From Diadema setosum (taxonomy: Eukaryota > Echinodermata > Echinoidea > Diadematoida > Diadematidae), in NCBI RefSeq assembly GCF_964275005.1, contig NC_092695.1, positions 7,221,832 through 7,285,831 of the forward strand: a stretch of DNA of 64,000 nt, given 5' to 3'. This document shows, piece after piece, positions 37,561 to 50,100 of the stretch. The notes under the pieces were generated by a model. That model saw nothing but the letters and a program-made list of their open reading frames with translations, did no database searches and was not told where the DNA came from. Position 1 is the stretch's first letter. Each line of letters starts with the position of its first letter. The position numbers and the translations under genes are program-made.

Positions 37561-37719
37561 CAGGTTACGAGGAAACATTATTATATAAGCGGAAGACAGT
37601 TGTTATTGTAACTATACATAAATTGTCCTAAATGAAATAAAAACAAATCTTTAATTTTCAAAATCTTGTTGAGTGAGGTTTTCAGTTTCTGATCAAATTA
37701 TTTGAAAATATGGTTACAA

Positions 37720-38015
37720 TAAGTTATTCCGAAGTTTCGTATAAATAATACCGAAGGTTCGTTAATCTGAAAATGAAACAAGATACACATTAATCCGAAA
37801 ATGAAAAAAACGGTTCGTCATAGTCGCGCACCGTCTTTACATTTTCGGATTAACGAACCTTCGGAATGATTCATATTTCGGATAATATTTCGGAACAACA
37901 AACCTTATCAATTTTCGTTCTTGGATTAACGAATCATCGGAATAGCAAAACTCATTTTCATTTTTTGAATTACCGGTACGAATCTTCAGAACAACGAACC
38001 TTGTACGGAATAACG
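37720..38015. repeat. Degenerate repeats of TTCGGATTAACGAACCTTCG
   Basis: Variants of CGGATTAACGAACCTTCGGA recur in both orientations: CCGAAGGTTCGTTAATCTGA near 37752, then 37852, 37920 and a diverged copy near 37990. The pattern is an inverted pair plus direct copies, about 60-70 bp apart. It is probably a small element or minisatellite of unknown family. Confidence 0.65.
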
Positions 38016-39002
38016 CACGTAAAAGATCCCGCTTCATTATATGCATCGCAAAGAGAAGGGTGTTTTGGGGTTTGTTTTTAACCTCGTGAAGTGGTACCGT
38101 TTTACATCCAAATGGACGCCACGGAAGACCAGCTATTGCAGCTGAATATGGGCTATCAAGCCATCTTTTCAGATAAAAAATGAAACAAACAAATAGATAA
38201 ACAAACGCCAAAAAATGATGTACGAATTATTATCGAACCTTTCCTCATTATCAGATTAGTAACGACTGAACGTTTGTATGTATGTATTTTTTATGATTTG
38301 TACAACATGATCATCGTGTTTGATGTTTGAAAGGCTCACTATAGAGCCTATGTTTTTCTATTTGTGAAATTAAGATTTTAATCTTTGTATTTATGTCATT
38401 GTGTGTATTTGGGGAATTTGAGTGTGAATTTGTTTGAATGCAGAAATAAACCAAACCAAAAAACAAAATCAAAGCTTCTTCGACATAAAAAGTGAAATGA
38501 CTCAAACTTAGAACAGATGGTTCATTGATGAGTATTATAGTCTGTTACTTTATTTCAGATATAGATGTTGAAATACTCACTTTTCTTCTAGCAGTTTTTT
38601 TTTTCCCAGAAAACAAACTATGCTTGGAATTCTCCCCACCCCTGTTTGAGTGTACAGTATCATATATTCATAAACAATTCGCCAGGTAGATAAGAGACCA
38701 TCAAGTTCAAAATAAAGATGACATTTGAAAAGTAAAGAATTATAGAAACAAAAATGTGCTGAATATCCACCATTGATAGAACAAGAGGGAAGTCACCAAA
38801 TTTGAATACAATACGAACTAGACAGACTAAAGCCTAATCAAAGATAAGTTTTTATATCAAATGAAAATGAAACACTCAGTTCACACATTTGAATAAAACA
38901 CATGAACGTGCTTTATTCAAATGTATCACCTTTCTGGAAAAGAAAGTAAGGTAAAGTAAAGTAAGCATGCATAGTAATTAAGAAAAACAACGTAATACTC
39001 GC

Positions 39003-40247
39003 AGATATCTATGAAATGGTGTATTGTGAATAGATTAACTATTGACTTGAAGAAAACAAATTATATGATCATTAAAGGACCAAGACAACCAATTGCAGTT
39101 AAAGGTGTGTTAACAGTCTCTGAAACGGTTATAGAAAGAGTAAATGTAGCATCTTTTGTAGGTATCCAAATTGATGAGACCTTGATGTGGAAGGATCAGA
39201 TTAAATGTATCAACAAATGCATTAGGCGCAAAATTGGCTTAATCTTCAAGTTAAGATACTTTGTTCCAAGGCATGTTCTCATGCTTTTATATAAATTCTT
39301 TATACAATCACATATACTTTATGGAATTGAAGTATGGGAAGTACCTACAGAAGCCACTTAAATTTCATATTTTTAGCGCAAAAATGGCCGTGAGAGCAAT
39401 TACAGGTTCTAGGCCATTATTCACCAGTCTATATATAGGAGTGTTAGATGTTTTTGACCTGCATAAGCTTGCAGTGTCAACCTTTGTATATGATCTACAC
39501 AAGGGACATTTACCACATTCTGTAACGCAATATTATGAGCCAATGAATCATGCACACAGGACTAGAGGCAAAGATCATTCCATGCTTAGACTCCCGAAAT
39601 GTAAAACGACACATGGTACATTTTCTATATCTTTTGTCGGATCAAAGTTTTGGAATAGTTTGCCCAAAAATGTTCAAGAGGAAAGAACAAGATCTTCATT
39701 TAGAAGAAACCTAAAAAATCACCTGTTAAAAGAAGTTTAGTGATGAAAAGAAATTTCAGTGTTCAGTTTAATGTACTTCTATAGTACAGTTACTTTAAAA
39801 GAGTAGACCTTGCAATAAGCAGCTTAAATATAAATGTAGCTATGATGGGAGAACCATTCTCGACTAGCACTTGTGCTAACTTTTGGTTCCCCCTTTAACA
39901 ACATTATCTTCTGTTTTTCTATTTTTTTTTCGATTATTTTTTTTCTCAGAACCTCTGTCTATGCATATATGTCTACATTACTTACTTATTCATTCTCTTT
40001 GCCTTTTCAGTGATAAATGTATCACAACGAAACTAAATGTATTATAACACATATATTCTTATGTAAGGTAGATGTATGTAAGGTAGAAGTATGTAAAATA
40101 TATGCTTGCAAAGCTGTAAGAACCTTGTACAAAATCATTGTATTCTCATAAAAATTTCATGTTATTGTATCTTACACTGTGAAATTTCATGTTATCATGT
40201 TATCATATTCATATGTATGTTGTTAATAGACTCAACTCAACTCAAAC
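39003..40247 (+). mobile_element. 5'-truncated LINE (reverse transcriptase C-terminal part)
   Basis: Frame 39011-39361 encodes MKWCIVNRLTIDLKKTNYMI and later RYFVPRHVLMLLYKFFIQSH and ILYGIEVW, the thumb/connection part of a non-LTR reverse transcriptase. A second frame from about 39345 to 39740 continues with AKMAVRAITGSRPLF, FVGSKFWNSLPKN and SSFRRNLKNHLL, so a frameshift near 39350 separates them. The 3' UTR ends in an (ACTCA)n tail at about 40230-40250. The motif set resembles the CR1/L2/Jockey group; the exact clade is undecided. The fingers/palm core and the endonuclease are missing, so it cannot move by itself. Confidence 0.85.
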
Positions 40248-40257
40248 TCAACTGATG

Positions 40258-40455
40258 TGCTTCCTTAAGTTGGTTGGAGAGGCCCAAGGGTCATAGTGAT
40301 TTTGATTGCTTTTTTCCAACCCGGCTCCTTCGGGAAGCTCAACAGGGAAAGCCTGACACTTTGTTCTCATGTGTTTTGTTTGTTTATTCTGTTTCTCTGT
40401 TATCACTTGTATTGTTTTGCAAATGCCGAATAAATAATAATAATAATAATAAATC
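40258..40455 (+). mobile_element. 3' end of a retroelement with (AAT)n tail
   Basis: A block containing CAACCCGGCTCCTTCGGGAA and CCTGACACTTTGTTCTC ends GCAAATGCCGAATAA, then (TAA)n to 40452. This is the shape of a LINE or SINE 3' end, inserted directly after the LINE at 39003-40247. No protein is encoded. Confidence 0.55.
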
Positions 40456-40599
40456 ACATATACTTAATCTGTAGCAGATATTAGCAAGATGAGAATATTA
40501 AAGTCATATCACATACAATACTTGTACTTTTTAGTGTGCTTGTGCCGAGAAAAATCTCTTTGGCTTGTGCTTGAAAAAGCATAACGCCCTCTATCATTG

Positions 40600-41106
40600 A
40601 TCAGCTTATTAGTTGCGGAACCGCCTCTTACGTCCACTCCTGTGATTGGTTGAATGTGGTACCGTCTGCTTTGTGGAGGTCTTTTCGAAACATAACTAGC
40701 ACGCTCGTTCACACACGCATCTACCCGACCCAGTTCCGGATCACACACACTCAATCAAAACACGTCCCTTGTAGATCGTACACAAAAGCACGTACAGCTA
40801 GCTCACTGATGATCATATACACGACGAAGATACATGGCCATATGGGCACGGTATACGGAACAACCATCCATAAAATCAAGGAGCTCTACTTGACGTCGAC
40901 GACGGCCTGGCGGGGATTCAGACGAGATCAGATTAGAGACGCGCTATAATCTAACACTCCAGTCAATTTCACATTCTTACAGGAACTCGATCAAGTCAGT
41001 AAACAAAGGGAAATTAAACAGTATCTAACGTTAGATTTCCGGCCACTTCCCAATCAGCCAGCTCTCTTCTCCATCAGACACAAGAACATCGGTCATTGGA
41101 TCAATC
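40600..41106 (+). promoter_or_regulatory. HMMR: HMMR promoter and 5' leader region
   Basis: The bases upstream of the HMMR ATG contain an inverted CCAAT box (GTGATTGGTTG near 40644), CCAATCAGCC near 41051 and ATTGG near 41095. CCAAT boxes are usual in promoters of G2/M genes. A possible acceptor, TTCTTACAG, ends at 40982, which would start the ATG exon at 40983 if a further leader exon exists. The transcription start is not determinable here. Confidence 0.4.
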
Positions 41107-41152
41107 ATGTCATTTTCGAAGTCCAGAGTGCAACGCTTCAATGAGAATACAG
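41107..41152 (+). CDS. HMMR: HMMR exon 1 (start)
   Basis: This exon encodes MSFSKSRVQRFNENT plus the first base of Gly16. The start is fixed by the match to the vertebrate N-terminus and by the joined Gly-Cys-Ala-Pro at the exon 1/2 junction. Donor GTGAGA. Confidence 0.92.
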
Positions 41153-44100
41153 GTGAGAAGAATGCATGCAGAATGGGGGGGGGGGGGGGGGGCCTAGCTA
41201 GTTAACTTAACTTAAACGTCAGTAATACAGTAAGTCATGGCTTTCACTCAGTTTCACTTCACCCTAACTTTAACAATTAGTTGGCGGGATCCGGCGGGAG
41301 GGGGGGGGGGGGGTTGGTGGTGCTATAATTATAAACAAAGAGTTTCATTCTGCCCATTTTAAAACCGAAGTAAGATAAAAGTAAGACACAGAAATGTAGA
41401 TTGTAGCAATGTAGGTAAGAAGTAGGAAAAGTTTAGAACAGAAATTAGTCCACCACTCCATTCACCGCCATTCATTTCCAGGGAGGACTTCTTTCAACCT
41501 CCATCATAGAATTTTAATCTAGACTTTGCACATAGATTAGTGGAGACGCACACGTAACACGCAGAACGAGAGGGGACTGATATCACAATTTGGCCCAGAA
41601 CTTGCAGAAGGCATTATCGCGAAATAGAGCAGCGGACCCAGTTTGCGGCAGGTTAAAGGGTGTGTACAGTTCAGTTCGGGAAACCCACTCACAAGGGGGG
41701 CCCCTCCTTATAAGTAACCCGTCCCCCTTATAAGTAACCCCGTCCCCCTTATAAGTAACCCCCAGGGCACCCCTTATAAGGAGTCTCCATGCTTTTTTGC
41801 AATGCAACGCGAAAATGAAAGGACTGCGGCAATTCGCTTGATTATGTCCATAAAGCCTCACAAGTTTCCTAGTTACTCACGAAATTTGAGCAAAATCGGT
41901 TTGAGGCATCATATCTAAAATCATGGATTTAAATGCGATGTCAAATGACCCATGCGAACGCTGAAATGCGAGCGATTACTGGCGTGAGTGTCGCCAGGCG
42001 CGGCGCGGCAATGCTTGAGTGCAGACGTGGCGACTGAGTACGTACTCAGTCGCCACGTCTGCACTCAAGCATTGCCGCGCCGCCGCCCCTGGCGACACTC
42101 ACGCCAGTAATCGCTCGCATATGGGTCGTTTGACATCGCATTTAAATCCATGATTTTAGGTATGATGCCTCAAACCGATTTTGCTCAAATTTCGTGAGTA
42201 ACTAGGAAACTTGTGAAGCTTTATGGACATAATCAAGCGAATTGCCGCAGTCCTTTCATTTTCGCGTTGCATTGCAAAAAAGCGTGGAGACTCCTTATAA
42301 GGGGTGCCCCGGGGGTTACTTATAAGGGGGACGGGGTTACTTATAAGGGGGACGGGTTACTTATAAGGAGGGGCCCCCCTTGTGAGTGGGTTTCCCAAAC
42401 TGAGTTCTGGTGGAGGTGAGGATTTAGCTTTTAACGTTTTGCGAGATATTCAGAAACCACTCTATGAGATGTCAAAGACAATGCAGTTCTAAGGGGTATT
42501 AAAAGTTTATTCGATGAAAATCGGTTTTGAAATTGCTGAGATATCCAAAAACAAGGTGAAACAAAGAGATCCTAATATAAAGTTGTGGTATGTCGCCTTT
42601 TATTTAATATTAGCACTTTTTTGGATATCTAAGCCATTTGAAAACCAATTTTCATCAAATAAAGGTTAAATCATTCTTAAAATTACCGGTACATGCTCTT
42701 TCATATTTCATAAGAGGCTTTTCATTGTCTCACTTAGGGATGTTTAAAACATGAATCCCACCTCAACCAGTACTGTACAGTCCCTTTAAGGCCTTTTCAA
42801 GGGTATTTAGACTAGAAGAAACTAGGCCTAGAATTCTAGTAGTATTCTGGTAAAACAGGCAACAGAAATTATTATCATTATTATTATTTTTTTTTTTTTT
42901 TTATTGGAAGAGATACCGAAGGCCTTTTGACACTGCATCATAATTTTGTATAGTGGACAATTACCCTAACTTACTCATAATAATCAATTTTATGCAGAAA
43001 ATTTGCAACCACCAAGAGGACCTGGTTTGCGGCTACCTAGCAGGGGGGTCCAGTTTGCAGCACCTCGCACAAAAATGTCCCCTGATTTCTTCAAACATTA
43101 AAATTTTGCAAAAAGCAAACATTTTTTGATGGTCCAACTACATGTAATTTTCAGCTTGTTAGTTCACACTTTATTTGGATTCATTATCTCGATCCTTCAC
43201 GATTTCATGGTTTTTCAAGATCGCATGTATTTCATCAATTTCCACCCATTTTGACATGTAAAATAGTGCTACATTGTATGTGTGTAAATCCCATAGGGGT
43301 GCCGCAAACCGGACCCATCCCTGACACTTTGGTCACTGTTGCAATCCTCAAAACTGACAAAGGAAATGAATTTTAGAATATTTAACACAGTTACACAAGG
43401 AATCCTTACCATGCCAGGCCTCTTTTCATAGTAAGATTTTGTATCTACAAACAAGGGATGATGGTGGTTGCCTAGCAACATAACAAAATCTTAATGTTTT
43501 GCTAAGAAAGTCATACTTTTTGAAAAACAGTGTGACACAGACGGTTTAAATTAGAATGATGAAGGCCATCATCCGAGTTATTTCATGATTCTGGTATCAA
43601 AAGAAAGCTCTTCAGTTGCTCTTCAAACAAAACAATTTAGAAAAAAAAAATACCCTTTTACTTTTGAAGATATGGTTAGATATTCCTAGGGGTGCCGCAA
43701 AGTGGACCCCTGCAGCAAACTGGTGCCCCGACTCTAGTCCACCACTCCATTCACTGCCATTCATTTTGTCATAGCCGGGGACTTCTTTCAACCTCCATAG
43801 ACTTTGCACATAGTGGAGATGCACATGCAGAACGAGAGGGAACCGATATTACGAATACGATTTGGCCGAACAGAACACTGGATCTGAAGTCTTTTGGTAG
43901 TCTAGATAGATACTAAATAATAATCCCAAGGCATTGCCATTGGATCATTTTTGACCACGTACTGCACATACCACCTATAGGCCTATACCTATACGCACGC
44001 ACAATATAGAAATAGATTCTAGTGTGCAGTGAACACGAGGTTCCTTTTAGATAGGTGCCGCCTCTCTGTGTGTGTACGAGCCACTAGGCGAGTACGCAGT

Positions 44101-47100
44101 GGGCACCATCTAAAAAGATACCGAGCATCCACTGCACTTTAGACGATACATTGTCGCACAACGGAGCAAGTGTGCTAATACTGCTATTTCCTTTATAAAA
44201 TAGCAAGTTTTGATGAATACCCCCCCCCCCCCCCCCCCCCGCTAAAAACAAACAAAACAGAAACGGCATTATACACAATGAATGATAGACAAATTTCAAC
44301 ACGATAACGCCAGTAATGGCAGTCTTATTAGTAAAGGCCACCTCACACTGCAATTCTTGGGATACGATAGGATGTACATGTAGCATAGCAAGCGTTCGGT
44401 TAGGTTAGGTCAAATACATGATGAATGATAGACAAACTCGATGCGATGTCATGAGCGTGGTATATCACTTTTATTATACACCATGGTTTCTGTTTTATTG
44501 TAATCGTGCCCACTTGAGTTATGATAATTAAAATAATAATTAACATTAATGTCAATTTCTAACCAGATTGTCCCATTTAGACTATATTGTGCAGCATCCG
44601 GACTATTTCTCATTTTGAGTATTTGATATCTTATGTTTTTAGGTTGTGCACCTGCTGTGGGGAGTTACAACATTAATTCAGAGAGGAAGATTAACGTGGC
44701 TGCTATGGTTGAGAAAACTGAGAGATTCAAGGATGTCAAAGGTGAGAGGTCATAATAACTCAGAAATTCCAGAAATCAAACAAATTAAATGAGTTAGTAG
44801 TACAAACTGTATTATATATTGATAACAGCAATAGTGATCACTTTTGACATAATTCACTGATGTCCCGTTGGCGCAGTTGTTATTGTTCTCATATATCTCA
44901 AATACACATCACAATCTATAAACCTTTCCAAGTTTAATGCTCATTTCTAATATCTTTTGATGACTGTTTCTGCAAAAAGAGAACACGGCAATGTTATTCT
45001 GTCCTGGAAAAAGAGGTAAACACTATGATAAATAACATTAGTTTTGTGGTATCTTTAAAGTCCAAATCAATGTGATAATATTGTAAAACAACAACAACAA
45101 TGGGTAAGTTTCAAAAGTTTGTATCATTGAGGAAATCTTACTGATCCATCTTTACTAATGAATGATTTTCTCATGAATCATATTGAAGCAAATATTTATT
45201 CTTATTTCATCAGTTTTTCATCAATTCACACTCTTTTGACAATCTCAAAATTGTAGATACCTGTGCCAGCTCAGCAGACTCCACCCTGTCGCAAAGCTCA
45301 TCTATGGGTGAACTTCGGACTCCAAGCAAGGTGAACATGTCCATGGTGAGTGTAAAATATTCACCTCGCAGGATTTGAATTTTGATTCATCATGGAGCTA
45401 CAAACAGATTCATGATGCTACTGCAGCAAATTCCTTGCTCGGCAGTTACATATTTTATATCTTACTTGATTCTCACAAGATCTGCATTCATAGATGCCTA
45501 AGCACCCACAAGCAACTTTTTGTGCATACACATTTATGGAATTTGTGTCCGTCTACCCTCACAGGAAATGTAGTTACTCTAAACTTTCTTAATGCTTTGA
45601 AGAGGTATAACTGAATTTATTCACAGATTTTGCATCATATGATGACCAAGGTAAAATCTTGTATGAATGCTGTGGTCATTGAGGGTCAAAGAACTTGATG
45701 AAAAATGGTTTAATTTCAGTAATCTCTCACCGCTTTGAGGTGGAATCAACAAAGCTATATCCAGACTCTAGTGCATCATGCAGCAGATGATACTTGTATC
45801 AAGCTTATATGTACAGCAATACTTTCAACTCAATGTCTTTTTCTTTTGTTCTTTTCCCCTGAGATTATTTCAGAGTGGTTTTGCTTCCTTTGTGACTTAA
45901 AGATGTGTGCTTTGTATAGGTCACTTATGTCCATCTCATTCATATGAAATATTCAGTTGACTTTCATTTGATTTTCACAAGCAGAAATTGCCATTATTGC
46001 TTTATGTTCAAATGATTATCATATGAAATTCAAATTTGTAACCTTGAACACCCTGAAAAAAAAAAAGTAAATCAAGTCTCCACGAAAGTAAACAAAGCTC
46101 CAGTGACTTATGTATAACTGCGGAACATTTCTTTCTTTCTTTCTTTTTTTCATCAGGTTCCTGGGTCTGAGAGGAGGAGGAGGATAGGGAGCAACAAGAT
46201 GCCATCCCAGGCAGAAAATGGGAAAATCAAGGAACTTGAAACAAAGGTAAATGTTTGTGTATGATCTCGAGGGTGGGCTGTGATACAAAAATGGATGATT
46301 AGGCGCGTGAAGCCCTGTATGCATCATGTTTAAGGTCATGAAGAGCTGGTGTCCCTTCTGTATTATAAAGACTACCTGATGTAGATGAGCTGATCATGAA
46401 CAACTAGTGTATTACACTAGTTGTTCATGATCAGCTCATCTATATCAAGTAGTTTTTACAGTGGTGCCTCTGTCAAATGACCAGGATGCTACTTTGAAGT
46501 TCTCATGGACTGACTCACAGTATGGACTCCTCATATCCAGGGGTACAAAAACTCTTATCATGTTGTCTAATTTGTTCTCAACTCTTACTTCCATGCTGCT
46601 GATATTTATTTTACCCATGTCATTCAAAATAAGTCGCACTCAGCTTCTGATTAATTACTCCCCTTCACAAGTGCTTGTCTCTGTTTGCAAATCACAGTGA
46701 GAGATCTCAGGCAATACTATGTTTGTGATAGCTTGTAATAATCATATAATGACAGTGTTGACTCCTAGGACACCATGCACCATAAACCAATTCACATCAC
46801 CTTGTCATTTTGGTAATGTGGGATCATTACATCTGATATCATAGCAAAACAGATTTTAAAAAAATCCCACACAAAAACATTTAAGATAAAAAGGGGAAAG
46901 CATCTTTTTGAAAAGGCTTGGTTTGTTTTGTTGGTTTTGTTCTATACATGACAGACAAGTATGCTGGGTGTAAGGGTATACAGTCAGTGAGATATCACTG
47001 GTATTTCTCTTTGGATGATTTTTGTGTGCGTGTTGCCTCAATGTCTCAATTTCTGCTTCTCAGATCAAGCACCTGCAACAGCAGGAGGCTGAGATGGGGC

Positions 47101-50100
47101 GCAACCTGGGCCAGGCCCGGGACAAGCTGGGCAAGGTGGAGGCAAAGCTCCAGGCAGCCATCAAGGAGAAGAGCCAGCTCAAGGCCCAGCTCGCCAAGTC
47201 CGAGAAGCAGGTCCTGGAACTCTCCCGCTCCAAGGACGTCCTGCGAAACAAGGTACGTGGCAGGGACAATCATTTTTCTTGATCTGCCTATCTGAGGTGA
47301 CTCCCATTATTTCAAAGTCCTTGGGACCAGAAGTTTTCCTTTGTTTTATTGAAATTTCATTATAGCTTAACAAATAAAGACTATAGATGTATATAGAGAA
47401 TAATTTTGGAAACTGAATTTCTACTTATTCGTGATAAGAAAATTTTGTTCTGTATTTGTTATAATGGGAGTACACTGTATGTATCTGGCAGTAATCTTGA
47501 TGTGAATCTTCTTGGGGCAGACTTTGATGCCATTCAGTTTCAGTTTCCAGAGTTACTTTGTACATAACTAGCAGTTATCTTGATGTGATATCTGCTTGCA
47601 GACGTTGGTGCCATACAGTACACTTGCAAATGTCATGTCACATATTACCAACATTACTTTTTTTTTTTTGTAGAATCTTACAGAAGAATCTTGAAGGCTC
47701 CATTATGAAATTTGCCTAAAAAAATATAAACCCATTCTCATTACTTACAAAATATTCTGTGATGTTTTTCCTGACTTCCTAAATAGAACAGATTTACTCT
47801 ATATGCATAGAGCACTATTTAGTCAAAGAGGTGTGGAAAGAACCTTGTCATTAGGGGAGTTTAATGTCGGTATGAAAGGTTTGCTTTTATTGCAAAAGAC
47901 TGAGGATTTTATCTTCAGTGCACGTTCATGACTTCCATTCACTCTGTTTGAGTGTGCACTTTCTTGCCCCTTGCATATATTACAGTAGAAGAATGTGAGA
48001 AGTACAGAATGTAAAGTGCAAGACTTGCAACCAAGCAGCACTTTTTGCTCATCAGCACATCATCTTGTTTCAATTGTCTTGTGTGTATGAAACATTAGTA
48101 TGTATTTCTCTTTTAAATTATTTTCCCTCAGATTGAAACCCTGGAGAATACTCAAGCCAGACACAACAGTACCTCAGATGAGATAGAAACGGTTAAGCAG
48201 CAGTTGCGGAAAAAAGATGCGGTTAGTTGCACATCATTTCTGCAAAAATTTCTCACAAGTGATATCATTAATTCAAAGTTAATGTAGCCAATATCCATTG
48301 GAGATAACATCTCATATTGTACAAACATGTTGATTATCAGCCAATTTTTAACACTTGATATGAGACATTTCTGGATATTGTCACAGATACTATAGAGTAA
48401 CAAATAGAGAAGTTCAAAGTTCATGTAGCATATATCCATCAGGGGTAACATTTCATATTGCACAAAAAATGATTCATTTCTAATTTCAAAACTAAAGAGC
48501 TTGTTAATTTTCAGATGAGTGCCTCTGACCATGATCCATTGATGTGAAATGTCATCGATGAACTGAAGCTTACTCTCCCTGAAAAAGAATGTCAGCGTCC
48601 ATAAAGGCAACTACATCTGTGTCCTTGTCAACACAAGCTATTGCTTGCACTTTACAAGTAATATGGATAAATTATACAAAGCCTACAGCAGGTTTTTTTG
48701 TGACACTGGCATTTTGCTTCAATTTACAATTTTGCTTTGATGTTTTTGCATTGTGGTTTCCTGTTGTTTGTTATGTCTATAAAACATTTTTTCCCCTCAC
48801 CACAGGAATTTGATAAGATCCAGTCCGAGCTGACCTGCAAGGTCCAGTCCCTACAGGCAGACCTCACCGCAGCACACACCACCATCCAGGCACTCAAGGA
48901 AAGCAAACAAGCCCTTGGTAAGGATCAATTCCCCCCCCCCCCAAAAAAAAAAAAAAAGAGAGAGAGAGAGAGAGAGAAAGAGAGATGTAATTGCCTTAAC
49001 CGTTATCACTCAGTCTGTAATAGAGGCAAATTTTGGTAACTTACCATCATCATAACATTTAATAGCATCAGAAAAATAAAGCAATTCACTGCACTGACAC
49101 AAATGTGTATTTTGTTTTTTCTTTTCCCTTTTTAAAAAATATTTCTGTGTAAGGTGAAGCTTGCTTGGCTAGGACATAACAAACCTAATATAATTCAAAG
49201 GCTGACCTCCTGCATTGTTTTCTCACAGAAACCTGCTTCTGAATTTATACACTGTTTGAAAAGTTGTCACACTGACGATACCATATAAACTATATTTTCA
49301 GTAAAGACTTCTTTCCTCATAGGATATCAGTTTTGATGTACATGCAAACAAAAGAAAACCCAGTTTGTCATTATTGTAAGGTTTCTTAGGACTACATTTC
49401 CTGTTTTCCCTTCCAAGTGTTCATTTTCTGCATTTCTGTAAGCTTCTATATCTTGCTTCTTGCTTGTCTTTTCTTATTTGTGTTTATCAACCACCTTTAT
49501 TCTGTTTGCTATTATTTGCTCACTTTCCTCTGTTTTATTCTTCTCTCCTCTTCTCTTTGTTTTTGTTTTTTTCACCACATTTTGGTTCACAATCATTCAT
49601 TTATGTAGGAAAAAAAGATTTCAGCCATGCTGCTGAAGGAGATCCATGTTATAATATTACATAATCCAGAATAAAACAGTTTCAACTGCAAGAGACTATC
49701 AAGGAATTTATGAAATAGATGCATAATCAGAAGAAATGTAACTCTGAATTCATCAAAAAACAAAAGCAATAGTTGCAAATGACTTTTTGCCACGTTATGA
49801 TGCTGGCAGCACCCTTTATCAATAGACATGTAGTCATATGCAAGAGTCATTTCTGAAACAACTTTTTTTTTTTTTTGGTCATGATTACACCCGAATGTCT
49901 GAAATATCTGGTGATTTTAAACAAACTGTACCACTCAAGTCATACACATATCACAGAATCAGATTGTAAATAAAGAATAATCTTGAACTTAGCACACATT
50001 TCAGTGTCAGAACTCTCGTCATTTTGAAATCTGCAGGCACATCCACTAAAGAATCTGGTTCCTGTGTGAAGGTTACGATAAGGAAATTGCAACAGCAACC

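Larger units (their letters stand above)
41153..44642 (+). other. HMMR: HMMR intron 1 with nested transposon complex
   Basis: The intron contains G-runs at 41177-41192 and 41300-41313, a duplicated segment (41448-41620 and 43733-43885), an interrupted MITE with a foldback element inside, a TIR element at 43019-43731 and a C20 run at 44221-44240. No coding exon is seen. Confidence 0.8.

Noticed and set aside
48152..48610. 152-residue minus-strand frame with an internal repeated peptide
   Set aside because: It overlaps HMMR exon 7 and an intronic direct repeat, and the repetition comes from that DNA duplication.
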